Assembly: GCA_017551025.1 (NCBI GenBank)
Contig: JAFZNG010000033.1
Span: 1 to 39,645 of the forward strand
Direction of reading: 5' to 3'
Length of the DNA: 39,645 nt
Origin: Paludibacteraceae bacterium
Lineage (GTDB): Bacteria; Bacteroidota; Bacteroidia; Bacteroidales; Paludibacteraceae
The notes beneath the pieces were generated by a model. The model saw only the letters and a list, made by a program, of their open reading frames with translations, was not told the origin of the DNA and did no database searches. Below, one piece after another: positions 16,022 through 25,016 of this stretch; position 1 is the first letter of the stretch; each line of letters begins with the position of its first letter. The translations under genes were made by a program, and so were the position numbers.

Positions 16022-16916
16022 AGTCACGATCATCATACCCTGCTACAACCAGGCCGGCTACCTCCGGAAAGCCGTAGCTTCGCTGCAAGCGCAGACGCTT
16101 GCGGACTGGGAGTGTATTGTCGTGGATGACGGCAGTACGGACAATAGTGCGGAAATAGTAGCCAACCTGGCTCTACGCGACAGTCGCATACGCCTCATAC
16201 AGCAGTTGAATAGCGGAAGTGCCGCTGCACGCGATACGGGACTACGAGAAGCCAAGGGAGCATATATCCAGTTCCTGGATGCTGATGATTGGATTGCACC
16301 GGAGAAATTAGAGCGCCAAGTAGCGCAGATGGAGCGAGCTGAACTGGACATCAGTTATACAGCTTTCTGTTCCGAGAACAGCCAAGGCCAACAGTCTCGT
16401 CCGCGTATTTATCGTTTAAGCCTTGCTCGCATACTGACCCGTTGGGGCCTTGGTGCGTCCACCCCGATACACAGTTTCCTATACCGAACAGACTTTATTC
16501 GGAAGCATGACCTACGGTTCCAAAGTGACTGTCGTGTTCGGGAAGACTGGAAGTGGCATATGGCATGCTTTATGGCTCACCCCAAACAAACTGCGCTACC
16601 CGATTATTGCGGCGCGATATACTACCGAAACGAACAGGGTAAGACCGGATCGTACATCCGCATGCAGGAAGGCAACTTTGCGTTTATGGCGTATATGGCC
16701 GCACTGTTGAAAGGATGGCATGCCTTCCTTTGGACGTATCGCATCTCCGAAGAACTGTGGATCTGGTTGCTGCGCATGCTGAAATATCGCAGTACCGCGA
16801 TTGCCAAAAACCTATTGCAACTACCTACCGGACTAACCGTCGCAGCGATGCTGCTGATGCCGGTCTCGCTTTTCGGCATCGTGCGGTATTTTATACAAAC
16901 CTACGTAAAACGATGA
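16014..16916 (+). CDS. Family 2 glycosyltransferase with C-terminal membrane segment
   Basis: The 300-residue protein has VTIIIPCYNQ at residues 4-13, DDGSTDNS at 38-45 and the metal-binding DADD at 89-92. The last 35 residues include one membrane segment (about 270-292), which would hold it at the inner membrane. It overlaps the polymerase gene by eight bases and the next gene by four (ATGA). The donor and acceptor sugars cannot be told. Confidence 0.88.
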   Translation: MSKVTIIIPCYNQAGYLRKAVASLQAQTLADWECIVVDDGSTDNSAEIVANLALRDSRIRLIQQLNSGSAAARDTGLREAKGAYIQFLDADDWIAPEKLERQVAQMERAELDISYTAFCSENSQGQQSRPRIYRLSLARILTRWGLGASTPIHSFLYRTDFIRKHDLRFQSDCRVREDWKWHMACFMAHPKQTALPDYCGAIYYRNEQGKTGSYIRMQEGNFAFMAYMAALLKGWHAFLWTYRISEELWIWLLRMLKYRSTAIAKNLLQLPTGLTVAAMLLMPVSLFGIVRYFIQTYVKR

Positions 16917-17647
16917 AGAAGATACTACTCATATGCGTGACCTATCACTCCGATAAGGAACTCCATGCGTTCATGGAGTCGGTGCATCGTGCCGCAGAAC
17001 GTGTGAAAGGCCAATTGCAGGTAGCAATCGAGGTGGCGGACAACGGACAAGAGAATCGCGGTTACTTAGGTGGCGCACAGACAATCTATAATACAAAAGC
17101 GCAAGGCTACGACTTCGTGTCAATCTCGAATGTAGATCTGGAAGTAAAGGAGGACTTCTTCGAACAATTACTGCGCATAGATACAGACGGTATCGGTTGG
17201 ATGGCACCGGATATCTATACCGAGAAGATCCATCGGCACGAGAACCCCTTTATGTGCACACGTCCTACCAAGCGCAACTTCCTCATCTGGCGCATCATAT
17301 ACAGCGCCACGTGGATTTATCGCATCTATCATCGCCTGTACTTATGGAAGAACCGCAAACAGCCTACCTACCCCGCTCGGGATATCTACGCAGGACACGG
17401 ATCATTTATGCTGTTTACGAAAAACTTCGTAACGAGCAATCCCGAACTGCGTTTCCCCGGTTTTATGTACGGCGAGGAGATATACATGGCCGAACTGAAT
17501 CGTGCGGCGCACTTACAGACCGTCTATGCACCAACGCTGCGCATAGCCAACACCGGTAATATCAACACCGGACTCATTAACCAAACCCGGAAATCCGCAT
17601 GGAGCCGAGAGAGTCTCCACGCTATATACCAACAGTTTTTTGCATGA
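16913..17647 (+). CDS. Divergent family 2-like glycosyltransferase
   Basis: The start at 16913 is set by the ATGA overlap with the previous gene and gives 244 residues; a frame open further upstream only shadows that gene. The protein begins KKILLICVTYHSDKEL, has VADNGQENRGY (41-51) and SNVDLEV (72-78), where NVD takes the place of the usual DxD metal site, and a later GHGSFMLFTKNF segment typical of rhamnosyltransferase-like family 2 enzymes. It is shorter and more divergent than its neighbours but lies in the same operon. Confidence 0.8.
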   Translation: MKKILLICVTYHSDKELHAFMESVHRAAERVKGQLQVAIEVADNGQENRGYLGGAQTIYNTKAQGYDFVSISNVDLEVKEDFFEQLLRIDTDGIGWMAPDIYTEKIHRHENPFMCTRPTKRNFLIWRIIYSATWIYRIYHRLYLWKNRKQPTYPARDIYAGHGSFMLFTKNFVTSNPELRFPGFMYGEEIYMAELNRAAHLQTVYAPTLRIANTGNINTGLINQTRKSAWSRESLHAIYQQFFA

Positions 17648-18414
17648 CACCGCTCGTTAGCATCATAATGCCCACCTACAACTGCGGACGATTTATTCGC
17701 GAATCGATCGACAGTGTACTATCCCAGACCTACCGTAACTGGGAGCTGCTCATCGTGGACGATTGTTCGACAGACGAGACGGAAGCCATCATGCGCTCCT
17801 ACACGGATCCGCGTATCCGATATATACGCAACGAACAGAACATGGGAGCCGCCATGACCCGCAACCGAGCGCTACGAGAAGCCAAAGGCCGATACATCGC
17901 CTTCCTGGATGCAGACGACTTGTGGTTGCCTCCAAAACTGGAGCACCAGATAGCCTTTATGCAGCAGAACGGCTACGCCTTCACCTACCACGACTATATA
18001 GAGATCGACGAAGACTCCAAGCCTATCGGTGTTCATGTGAGCGGGAAAACGCACGTCAGCCGTTGGGATATGATGAGTTGCTGCTGGCCGGGATGCTTGA
18101 GTGTCATGTACGATGCCGAAGTTATCGGATTGATACAAATACCCGACATTCGCAAGAACAACGACTCGGCTATGTGGCTGCAAGCGATCCAAAAAGCAGA
18201 CTGCTACCTGCTGCCGGATACCCTGGCACAATACCGTCGCCGCACGGGTTCGATCACGCCCACCTCAGTATGGAAGAAAATAGGATGGCATTATATCCTC
18301 TTCCGCGATGGGGCACATATGAGCCCTATAGCCTCTGCCTTTTGGATGGGCGTAAACATCCTGGGAAACAGTTATAAGAAACTACGTTACGTTAAGCGAT
18401 ATGAAACGATTTAA
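17644..18414 (+). CDS. Family 2 glycosyltransferase
   Basis: The start at 17644 overlaps the previous stop (ATGA) and gives 256 residues beginning MTPLVSIIMPTYNCG; an earlier Met at 17599 would overlap the previous gene. DDCSTDE lies at residues 39-45 and the metal-binding DADD at 89-92. The C-terminal half, with WPGCLSVMYD and YRRRTGSIT, resembles capsule and teichuronic-acid-type glycosyltransferases. It overlaps the aminotransferase gene by 14 bases. Confidence 0.88.
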   Translation: MTPLVSIIMPTYNCGRFIRESIDSVLSQTYRNWELLIVDDCSTDETEAIMRSYTDPRIRYIRNEQNMGAAMTRNRALREAKGRYIAFLDADDLWLPPKLEHQIAFMQQNGYAFTYHDYIEIDEDSKPIGVHVSGKTHVSRWDMMSCCWPGCLSVMYDAEVIGLIQIPDIRKNNDSAMWLQAIQKADCYLLPDTLAQYRRRTGSITPTSVWKKIGWHYILFRDGAHMSPIASAFWMGVNILGNSYKKLRYVKRYETI

Positions 18415-19609
18415 TATACCCTTCTCGCCACCGGATATGACCGAAGCGGAAGTGCAGGAAGTACGTGAAGCCATACTCTCCGGTTGGATCACCACCGGTC
18501 CGCGCACCAAAGAACTGGAGCGCCAGATAGCCGCTTATGTGGATGCACCGCGTGCCGTATGTCTCAACTCCGCCACGGCTTGTCTGGAATTGGCATTGCG
18601 TCTGCTGGGCATCGGAGAAGGCGATGAAGTGCTGGTACCGGCATACACCTACACCGCATCGGCATCGGTCATCGCCCATGTAGGTGCCAAGATCGTGTTC
18701 ATCGACTCTCAGCCTCACTCGCTGGAAATGAATTACGAGGCTGCCGAAGCGGCTATCACGCCACACACGAAAGCCATCATACCCGTGGACCTGGCCGGCA
18801 TACCCTGCGACTACAAGCGTATCTTCGAGATAGTGGAACGCAAACGTGCACTCTTCCATCCCGCAACAGACCTGCAACGAGCTATTGGCCGCATCGCCGT
18901 ATGTGCCGATGCAGCCCATGCCTTCGGTGCCTCATGGAACAAGCACATGGTGGGCAGCATGGCGGACTTTACGTCCTTTAGTTTTCATGCCGTAAAGAAC
19001 TTCACCACCGCCGAAGGAGGTGCACTCACCTGGCGCACTATACCCGGTATAGACAACGAAGCACTATATCATCAACTGCAACTGTACTCCCTGCACGGAC
19101 AATCCAAAGATGCACTCGCCAAGACCCAACTCGGCGCTTGGGAATACGATATTGTCGGTCCGTGGTACAAGTGCAACATGACGGATATCATGGCTGCGCT
19201 CGGACTGGTACAGATGAAGCGCTACCCTGCTCTGCTGGCACGTCGCCGCGAGATCATCGAACGATATGATGCCGCCTTCAAACCATTAGGCGTGGAAGTG
19301 CTGCCGCATTATACCGACGAGCATATCTCCTCCGGCCACCTCTACCTCACGCGTATCCCGAATGCCTCACTCGAAGAGCGACAGGCTATTATCGTCCAAA
19401 TGGCTGAACGAGGTATTGCTACCAACGTGCACTACAAGCCCCTACCGATGATGACAGCCTACAAGGCGCTTGGCTTTGATATCAAGGACTACCCGAACGC
19501 CTATGCGCATTTCGTGAACGAAATCACCTTGCCGCTGCATACGCGTCTTACGGACGAAGAAATAGATTATATCATTGCGCAATACACCGACATACTAAGC
19601 CATAGATGA
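18401..19609 (+). CDS. DegT/DnrJ/EryC1/StrS-family PLP-dependent sugar aminotransferase
   Basis: The 402-residue protein has the PLP Lys in SFSFHAVKNFTTAEGG (Lys199), the PLP-nitrogen Asp in ADAAHAFGA (Asp170) and the N-terminal ITTGPRTKELE substrate region. Such enzymes transfer an amino group from glutamate to a nucleotide-keto-sugar; the FHAVKN active site is close to both ArnB and PglE types. No 4,6-dehydratase or decarboxylase to make its keto-sugar is in the window, so the precursor must come from elsewhere. It overlaps the initiating transferase gene by four bases. Confidence 0.87.
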   Translation: MKRFNIPFSPPDMTEAEVQEVREAILSGWITTGPRTKELERQIAAYVDAPRAVCLNSATACLELALRLLGIGEGDEVLVPAYTYTASASVIAHVGAKIVFIDSQPHSLEMNYEAAEAAITPHTKAIIPVDLAGIPCDYKRIFEIVERKRALFHPATDLQRAIGRIAVCADAAHAFGASWNKHMVGSMADFTSFSFHAVKNFTTAEGGALTWRTIPGIDNEALYHQLQLYSLHGQSKDALAKTQLGAWEYDIVGPWYKCNMTDIMAALGLVQMKRYPALLARRREIIERYDAAFKPLGVEVLPHYTDEHISSGHLYLTRIPNASLEERQAIIVQMAERGIATNVHYKPLPMMTAYKALGFDIKDYPNAYAHFVNEITLPLHTRLTDEEIDYIIAQYTDILSHR

Positions 19610-20193
19610 TTCGACTTTGCGACATACTGTTCAGCCTCATCGGACTGCTACTGTTCAGTCCGTTGTTCCTCATCGTAGCGCTATGGATCGTCCTGGATGA
19701 TCCGGGACCGGTATGCTATCGCCAGCAACGCGTGGGCAAGAATGGTAAGGACTTCGGATTGCTCAAGTTCCGCTCTATGCGCGTAGGAGCCGATAAAATG
19801 AGTCTCATTACCATCGGCGATCGCGACCCACGGGTCACACGAGCCGGCTATTACATCCGTCGCTACAAACTGGACGAACTGCCGCAACTATGGAACGTAC
19901 TCACAGGCGACATGTCGCTCGTCGGTCCGCGACCGGAGGTGCGCCGCTACGTAGATTTATATACTGAGGAGCAACGCCGTATACTATCCGTTCGGCCCGG
20001 CATCACCGATTATGCCTCTATCGAGTATATCGACGAGAATCGTTTGTTGGCGCAGTCCGAGAATCCGGACCAGACCTATATCGAACAGATCATGCCGGCA
20101 AAGATAGCCCTCAACATGCGCTATATTAACCATCAGACTGTCAGCGAATACCTCAGAATAATCCTGCTCACAGGCTGCAAAATTATACGATAA
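19606..20193 (+). CDS. PglC/WcaJ-like initiating phosphoglycosyltransferase
   Basis: The 195-residue protein is a small monotopic phosphoglycosyltransferase: an N-terminal hydrophobic re-entrant helix (about residues 5-30), KFRSM at 54-58, the catalytic Asp-Glu pair in KLDELPQ (Asp90, Glu91) and GDMSLVGPRPE at 101-111. It moves a phosphosugar from a UDP-sugar to undecaprenyl phosphate, starting the repeat unit. The size matches PglC (about 200 residues) and not the larger WbaP/WcaJ proteins. With the aminotransferase next to it, an amino-sugar donor is likely. Confidence 0.88.
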   Translation: MIRLCDILFSLIGLLLFSPLFLIVALWIVLDDPGPVCYRQQRVGKNGKDFGLLKFRSMRVGADKMSLITIGDRDPRVTRAGYYIRRYKLDELPQLWNVLTGDMSLVGPRPEVRRYVDLYTEEQRRILSVRPGITDYASIEYIDENRLLAQSENPDQTYIEQIMPAKIALNMRYINHQTVSEYLRIILLTGCKIIR

Positions 20194-20208
20194 ACAAACA
20201 CACAGCAT

Positions 20209-21219
20209 ATGGAAAAACAATTAGCACTCATCGATTTGCACTTGCACCTGGACGGTTCCATGCCGCTCCATACGGCGCGTCGCTTGGCCGAGATGCAAGG
20301 TGTCAGCATCCCCGAGAGCGATGAAGAGCTCCACGCGATGATGTCACTCACCGACGACTGCAAGGACCTCAACGACTACCTGGCTCGATTCGACTTGGCC
20401 TGTTCGTTGCTCCATACGCGCGAGGCACTCGACATATGCACCTACGACTTACTCTGCGAACTCCATGAGCAGGGACTCATCTATGCCGAGATACGTTTCG
20501 CGCCCCAGAAATCCTGCGAAAAAGGACTGACACAAACGCAAGCCGTAGAAGCCGTTCTACAGGGTATCCGTCGTGCACCCATCCCCTGCGGACTTATCGT
20601 CTCGATGATGCGCGGCAACGACCAGGCTACGCATGATGCCAACCTGGAGACCGTTCGCGTAGCCAAAGAGTATCTGGGTCGAGGCGTTGTCGCACTGGAT
20701 CTGGCAGGAGCTGAAGGACTCTTCCCTACCTACGACTTTGAGTACGCCTTTGCGCTCGCGCGCGAGAACCATATACCTATTATTATACACGCGGGTGAGG
20801 CTGCCGGTGCAGACAGTGTATGGGAAGCCATCCATGCCGGCGCAGTACGTATCGGTCACGGTGTACGAGGACTGGAGGACAAGCGCGTTATCGATGAACT
20901 CATCGCACGGGATATCACGCTCGAGCTGTGTCCAACCAGCAATATCGACACCGGTATCTACCGGTCGTATACCGACTATCCATTGCGTCAACTCCTGGAT
21001 GCCGGTGTTAAGGTATGCGTCAATACCGACGATATGACCGTCAGCAATACCGACCTGCAACAAGAGTGGCACCACCTCATCGAGACCTTCCAACTCCATG
21101 AGTTCGAGATCGGACATATGCTGCTCAATTCCGTCAACGCCAGTTTTGCTCCCGAACCACTCAAGCAACAACTGCGCGCTACCGTACAGAAATATTATCC
21201 ATCCACAATACTATATTAA
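20209..21219 (+). CDS. add: Adenosine deaminase
   Basis: The 336-residue protein has the complete zinc site: HLH (His11, His13), IIHAGE (His194, Glu197), GHGV (His217) and NTDD (Asp274/Asp275). It converts adenosine to inosine in purine salvage; deoxyadenosine is also a usual substrate, and adenine deaminase is a less likely alternative. It follows the polysaccharide cluster after 15 bases on the same strand, with no terminator seen, although the function is unrelated. A TTGTAAA repeat begins right after its stop. Confidence 0.88.
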   Translation: MEKQLALIDLHLHLDGSMPLHTARRLAEMQGVSIPESDEELHAMMSLTDDCKDLNDYLARFDLACSLLHTREALDICTYDLLCELHEQGLIYAEIRFAPQKSCEKGLTQTQAVEAVLQGIRRAPIPCGLIVSMMRGNDQATHDANLETVRVAKEYLGRGVVALDLAGAEGLFPTYDFEYAFALARENHIPIIIHAGEAAGADSVWEAIHAGAVRIGHGVRGLEDKRVIDELIARDITLELCPTSNIDTGIYRSYTDYPLRQLLDAGVKVCVNTDDMTVSNTDLQQEWHHLIETFQLHEFEIGHMLLNSVNASFAPEPLKQQLRATVQKYYPSTILY

Positions 21220-21250
21220 ATTGTAAATTGTAAATGACTAAATTGTAAAT
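21217..21250 (+). repeat. TTGTAAA tandem repeat at the end of add
   Basis: The units AAATTGTAAATTGTAAATG and AAATTGTAAAT begin in the stop codon of add and reach almost to the ftsY start at 21254. Confidence 0.65.
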
Positions 21251-21253
21251 ATT

Positions 21254-22216
21254 ATGGCATTTTTCGGATTATTCAATAGAGAGAAAAAAGAGACGCTCGA
21301 CCGTGGACTGGAGAAATCCAAGGAATCGGTACTGAGCAAGATTGGCCGTGCTATTGCCGGCAAGTCCACCATAGATGACGATGTACTCGACAACCTGGAG
21401 GAAGCACTCATCACCTCAGATATCGGTGTAGAGACGACCTTACGCATCATCGAGCGTGTTCAGGAACGCGTCAAGCGTGACAAATACGTCAGCACTACCG
21501 AACTCCACCAGTTGCTCGTAGACGAGATCGCCTCGCTGCTCCAGGAGAATAACGTAGAGGATGTGCTCGACTTCTCGGCGCCGCTACCCGCGAAACCATA
21601 CGTCGTTATGGTAGTCGGTGTGAACGGCGTAGGCAAGACCACAACCATCGGTAAACTGGCCTACCAGTACAAACAGGCCGGTAAGAAAGTGTATCTCGGT
21701 GCAGCCGACACCTTCCGCGCAGCAGCCGTAGAGCAACTATGTATTTGGGGCGAGCGTGTAGGCGTACCGGTCGTCAAGCAGCAACAGGGTTCTGATCCGG
21801 CCTCCGTGGCATATGATACGCTGCAGTCGGCTAAAGCCAACGATGCAGATATCGTACTCATCGATACGGCCGGACGACTTCACAATAAAGTCAACCTCAT
21901 GAACGAGCTCACCAAGATCAAGAACGTCATGCAGAAAGTCGTTCCGGACGCACCGCACGACGTGATGCTCGTTCTGGATGGTAGTACCGGTCAAAACGCC
22001 TTCGAACAGGCACGTCAGTTTACTGCCGCCACCCAGGTATCGTCGCTCGCCATCACCAAACTGGACGGAACAGCCAAGGGTGGTGTCGTGATCGGTATCA
22101 GCGACCAGTTCAAGATCCCCGTACGCTATATTGGATTGGGCGAACAGATGACCGACCTGCAATGCTTCAATCGAGTAGAATTTGTCCGCTCCATACTGGG
22201 TGAAGTGGCAAAATGA
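21254..22216 (+). CDS. ftsY: Signal recognition particle receptor FtsY
   Basis: The 320-residue GTPase has the N domain (about residues 1-105), the P-loop GVNGVGKTT at 122-130, DTFRAAA at 152-158, IDTAGR and TKLDGTAKGG. It docks ribosome-SRP complexes at the inner membrane for cotranslational insertion. It lacks a long acidic A domain, as is normal in this phylum. It is followed by aspA after 41 bases; AAAATGAG repeats run through its stop codon. Confidence 0.95.
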   Translation: MAFFGLFNREKKETLDRGLEKSKESVLSKIGRAIAGKSTIDDDVLDNLEEALITSDIGVETTLRIIERVQERVKRDKYVSTTELHQLLVDEIASLLQENNVEDVLDFSAPLPAKPYVVMVVGVNGVGKTTTIGKLAYQYKQAGKKVYLGAADTFRAAAVEQLCIWGERVGVPVVKQQQGSDPASVAYDTLQSAKANDADIVLIDTAGRLHNKVNLMNELTKIKNVMQKVVPDAPHDVMLVLDGSTGQNAFEQARQFTAATQVSSLAITKLDGTAKGGVVIGISDQFKIPVRYIGLGEQMTDLQCFNRVEFVRSILGEVAK

Positions 22217-22234
22217 GAAAATGAGAAAATATAC
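22209..22234 (+). repeat. AAAATGAG tandem repeat over the ftsY stop codon
   Basis: Two AAAATGAG units and a third partial unit follow one another; the first contains the TGA stop of ftsY. Confidence 0.65.
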
Positions 22235-22257
22235 AACTGTTAAACAATCTTTATATT

Positions 22258-23652
22258 ATGGAAAACTATCGTATTGAGTCCGACCTGCTGGGTTCGCTCC
22301 AGGTTCCGGCTGATGCATACTACGGTGTGCAAACCCAACGTGGTATCAACAACTACCAGATCTCTAATCTTCGTATGTCCGACTTCCCGGAGTACATCAT
22401 CGCTATGGCCTATATTAAGTGGGCAGCCGTTGAGGCCAACCACGAACTGGGTGTCATCAACGATGAGATTCATGCCGCTATCGCACAAGCCTGTCGTGAG
22501 ATAACCGAAGGCAAAATGCACGACCAATTCCCTACCGATATGGTACAGGGTGGTGCCGGCACGACGGTTAACATGAATGCCAATGAGGTTATCGCCAACC
22601 GTGCCCTCGAAATCATGGGGCATCAGCGCGGCGAGTATCAGTTCTGTTCGCCCAACGATCATGTCAACTGTGCACAATCGACCAACGACGCCTACCCCAG
22701 CGCCTTCCGCTATGCTTTTATCCGCATGAATCGCGGACTGGTAGATGCACTCACGCTGCTCATCGATGCACTGCGCAAGAAAGGCGACGAGTTTAACGAT
22801 TGCATTAAGATGGGTCGCACCCAACTCCAGGATGCCGTACCGATGACCAGCGGCCAGGAGTTCCATGCCTTTGCCGACAATCTCCAGGAGGAAATCAAAA
22901 ACCTGGAGCGTAATATCAACCTGCTCTACGAAATCAACATGGGTGGAACGGCTATCGGTACGGGACTGAACGCTACTGCCGGCTATGCCGAACTATGCAC
23001 CAAGAAACTGTGCGAACTAACCGGCGAACCCTTCCTGCTGGCTGAGGACCTGGTAGAGGCTACGCCCGACACCGGCGCGTATGTCAGCTATTCGGCAGCC
23101 CTCAAACGACTGGCTGTAAAACTGAGTAAGACCTGCAACGACCTGCGCCTCATGGCCAGTGGTCCTCGTTGTGGTCTGGGCGAAATCAACCTGCCGCCTA
23201 TGGCTCCGGGTAGTTCGATCATGCCGGGTAAGGTAAATCCCGTCATACCCGAAGTTACGAACCAGGTTTGCTTCAAGGTTATCGGAAACGATACGGCTGT
23301 ATGCTTTGCTGCCGAAGCAGGTCAATTACAATTGAACGTGATGGAACCTATCATTACGGAGTGTATCTTTGAGTCGATCACATGGCTTAAGAACGTCATG
23401 CATATCCTGCGCGAGAAATGTATCGAGGGCATCACCGTCAACCGTGAGCACAACGAGCAAATCGTCAAGAACTCAATCGGTATCGTCACGGCGCTCAACC
23501 CCTATATAGGCTATAAAGCCTCCACCGTGATTGCCAAGGAAGCCCTGACAACAGGTAGAGGCGTTTATGATTTGGTATTGGAACACGGTCTGCTCTCTCA
23601 GGAGAAGCTCGACCAGATCCTGGATCCTAAGAATATGCTTGCGGCGCACTAA
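22258..23652 (+). CDS. aspA: Aspartate ammonia-lyase
   Basis: The 464-residue protein belongs to the aspartase/fumarase superfamily: the signature GSSIMPGKVN is at residues 318-327 and the TS-type substrate residues lie near GTTVNMNAN (101-109) and QSTNDAYPSA (140-149). The overall pattern fits aspartase better than class II fumarase, but the two are close. The reaction, aspartate to fumarate and ammonia, feeds fumarate respiration common in gut Bacteroidales. Its stop codon touches that of the convergent fabG gene with no bases between. Confidence 0.88.
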   Translation: MENYRIESDLLGSLQVPADAYYGVQTQRGINNYQISNLRMSDFPEYIIAMAYIKWAAVEANHELGVINDEIHAAIAQACREITEGKMHDQFPTDMVQGGAGTTVNMNANEVIANRALEIMGHQRGEYQFCSPNDHVNCAQSTNDAYPSAFRYAFIRMNRGLVDALTLLIDALRKKGDEFNDCIKMGRTQLQDAVPMTSGQEFHAFADNLQEEIKNLERNINLLYEINMGGTAIGTGLNATAGYAELCTKKLCELTGEPFLLAEDLVEATPDTGAYVSYSAALKRLAVKLSKTCNDLRLMASGPRCGLGEINLPPMAPGSSIMPGKVNPVIPEVTNQVCFKVIGNDTAVCFAAEAGQLQLNVMEPIITECIFESITWLKNVMHILREKCIEGITVNREHNEQIVKNSIGIVTALNPYIGYKASTVIAKEALTTGRGVYDLVLEHGLLSQEKLDQILDPKNMLAAH

Positions 23653-24393
23653 TCACGCCATGGCACCATTCACTTGGATTACTTGTCCGGATACGTAACT
23701 GCTAAGGTCGCTCGCAAGGAAGAGAGCGACCTTAGCTACTTCTTCCGGTTCACCTCCACGACGCATCGGCACCATTTGTACGAATTGCTTGAGCGTATCT
23801 TCGCTCAACGCCTTGGTCATATCGGTGAGAATAAATCCAGGAGCAATCGCATTGGCGCGTACGCCACGAGCACCCAGTTCTTTTGCCACCGACTTCATGA
23901 GCGCGATAATACCGGCCTTGCTGGCCGCATAGTTGGCCTGTCCGGCATTACCGTTCAGTCCCACTACCGAACTGAGCGATATGATCGAACCGCTACGCTG
24001 ACGCATCATCTGCGGCGTCACAGCATGGGTGAAATTGAAAGCCGACTTGAGGTTGACATTGATCACCAGATCCCACTGTTCCTCACTCATGCGCATTAAT
24101 AAGGTATCACGCGTGATACCGGCATTGTTGACCAATATATCCAGGTGGCCAAATTCTTTCACTACTTGCTCCACCACCTCGTGTGCCGCCTCAAACGACG
24201 ATGCATCACTGGCGATAGCACGAACCGGCACACCCATGGCGGCAATCTCGTCGCGCGTGGCTTGAGCCGCCTCATTGATGGCTATATCCGTAAACACGAT
24301 AGTACAGCCCTCGGATGCAAACTTCAGTGCAATCTCACGGCCGATGCCTCGTGCCGCACCGGTAATCAGGGCCACTTTTCCTTCCAGTAACAT
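23653..24393 (-). CDS. fabG: 3-oxoacyl-ACP reductase (FabG-like SDR)
   Basis: The 246-residue short-chain dehydrogenase has the NADPH motif TGAARGIG (residues 11-18), NNAG (89-92) and the triad Ser142, Tyr155, Lys159 (YAASK). The length and the QANYAASKAGIIALMKSVAKELG segment fit FabG, which reduces 3-ketoacyl-ACP in fatty-acid synthesis. It is the last gene of a leftward run, 56 bases after lptC. The assignment as the housekeeping FabG, and not another SDR, rests on similarity only. Confidence 0.88.
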   Translation of the reverse strand: MLLEGKVALITGAARGIGREIALKFASEGCTIVFTDIAINEAAQATRDEIAAMGVPVRAIASDASSFEAAHEVVEQVVKEFGHLDILVNNAGITRDTLLMRMSEEQWDLVINVNLKSAFNFTHAVTPQMMRQRSGSIISLSSVVGLNGNAGQANYAASKAGIIALMKSVAKELGARGVRANAIAPGFILTDMTKALSEDTLKQFVQMVPMRRGGEPEEVAKVALFLASDLSSYVSGQVIQVNGAMA

Positions 24394-24408
24394 ATAATTC
24401 GAATGTGA

Positions 24409-24452
24409 ATTATAAATTAAAAATTAAAAATTATCAACTACACTCTACACTA
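24409..24452 (-). repeat. ATTAAAAATTA and GTGTAG repeats between lptC and fabG
   Basis: In the minus-strand sense the stop of lptC is directly followed by TGTAGAGTGTAG and then by AAAATTA-type units; together they fill most of the intergenic gap. Confidence 0.7.
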
Positions 24453-25016
24453 TTCCTTAATCGGAATAATACCATTGGTCTGGCGAATCGTATATTGCGT
24501 CATCGTTTGGTTGGCATCAAAACCGATGCCTCGTATGAGCGTTTCTTTCTGGCGAATGGCAATAGCCGAGTCGGAATACACCCGTTCGTTGATGCGATCC
24601 CAGAACAACTCCTCGGTATAGAACTTATCCCCCTCGATATTCGTAGCGCGTACATGCCCCCAAAGACGCCATAACTGCGCCTCTTGATCATAATGCGCAC
24701 GATCCGCACGGAGCGAGGCGCCTACTTGCAATTTCTCGTCAAACTGCTCAAGTTGAATACCATAGGGAAAGTCCCAACAAGGGGGCGTAGACTTGTCATA
24801 AACAAGCCATTGCTGGGCCGTAATACGATAACGCGTCACACCCGAATCCGAGATCAGCGTCACTACGTTGTGCTCCTCCAGCAATGGCATCGCAGCACGA
24901 TCCGTAATAGCAGCCGCTGACGGATGCGGGTCCTTCTTAGAGCAACTGCCCACCACCAGCATCAATAGGCCGATGGTGAGCAGTACACAGAGTTTATCGG
25001 ATACGCGTGGTAACAT
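24450..25016 (-). CDS. lptC: LPS export protein LptC
   Basis: The 188-residue protein has a signal sequence with lipobox VGSC (Cys25) and an OstA/LptC-type beta domain: VTLISDSGVTRYRITAQQW, ADRAHYDQEAQLWRLWGHV and TEELFWDRINERVYSD. LptC links the inner-membrane LptBFG complex to LptA in the lipopolysaccharide bridge. In Bacteroidota it is often a lipoprotein, as here. The start overlaps the end of the TPR gene by 23 bases. The order CoaX, outer-membrane protein, TPR protein, LptC is one I recognise from this phylum. Confidence 0.85.
   Translation of the reverse strand: MLPRVSDKLCVLLTIGLLMLVVGSCSKKDPHPSAAAITDRAAMPLLEEHNVVTLISDSGVTRYRITAQQWLVYDKSTPPCWDFPYGIQLEQFDEKLQVGASLRADRAHYDQEAQLWRLWGHVRATNIEGDKFYTEELFWDRINERVYSDSAIAIRQKETLIRGIGFDANQTMTQYTIRQTNGIIPIKE

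Noticed and set aside
16715-16912. Longer start for the divergent glycosyltransferase
   Set aside because: The extension lies wholly inside the previous glycosyltransferase gene, and the ATGA overlap at 16913 gives the family-typical start.
10421-24434. ATTAAAAATTA-type repeats as a possible CRISPR array
   Set aside because: The units are short, contiguous, lack unique spacers and occur singly at scattered loci.
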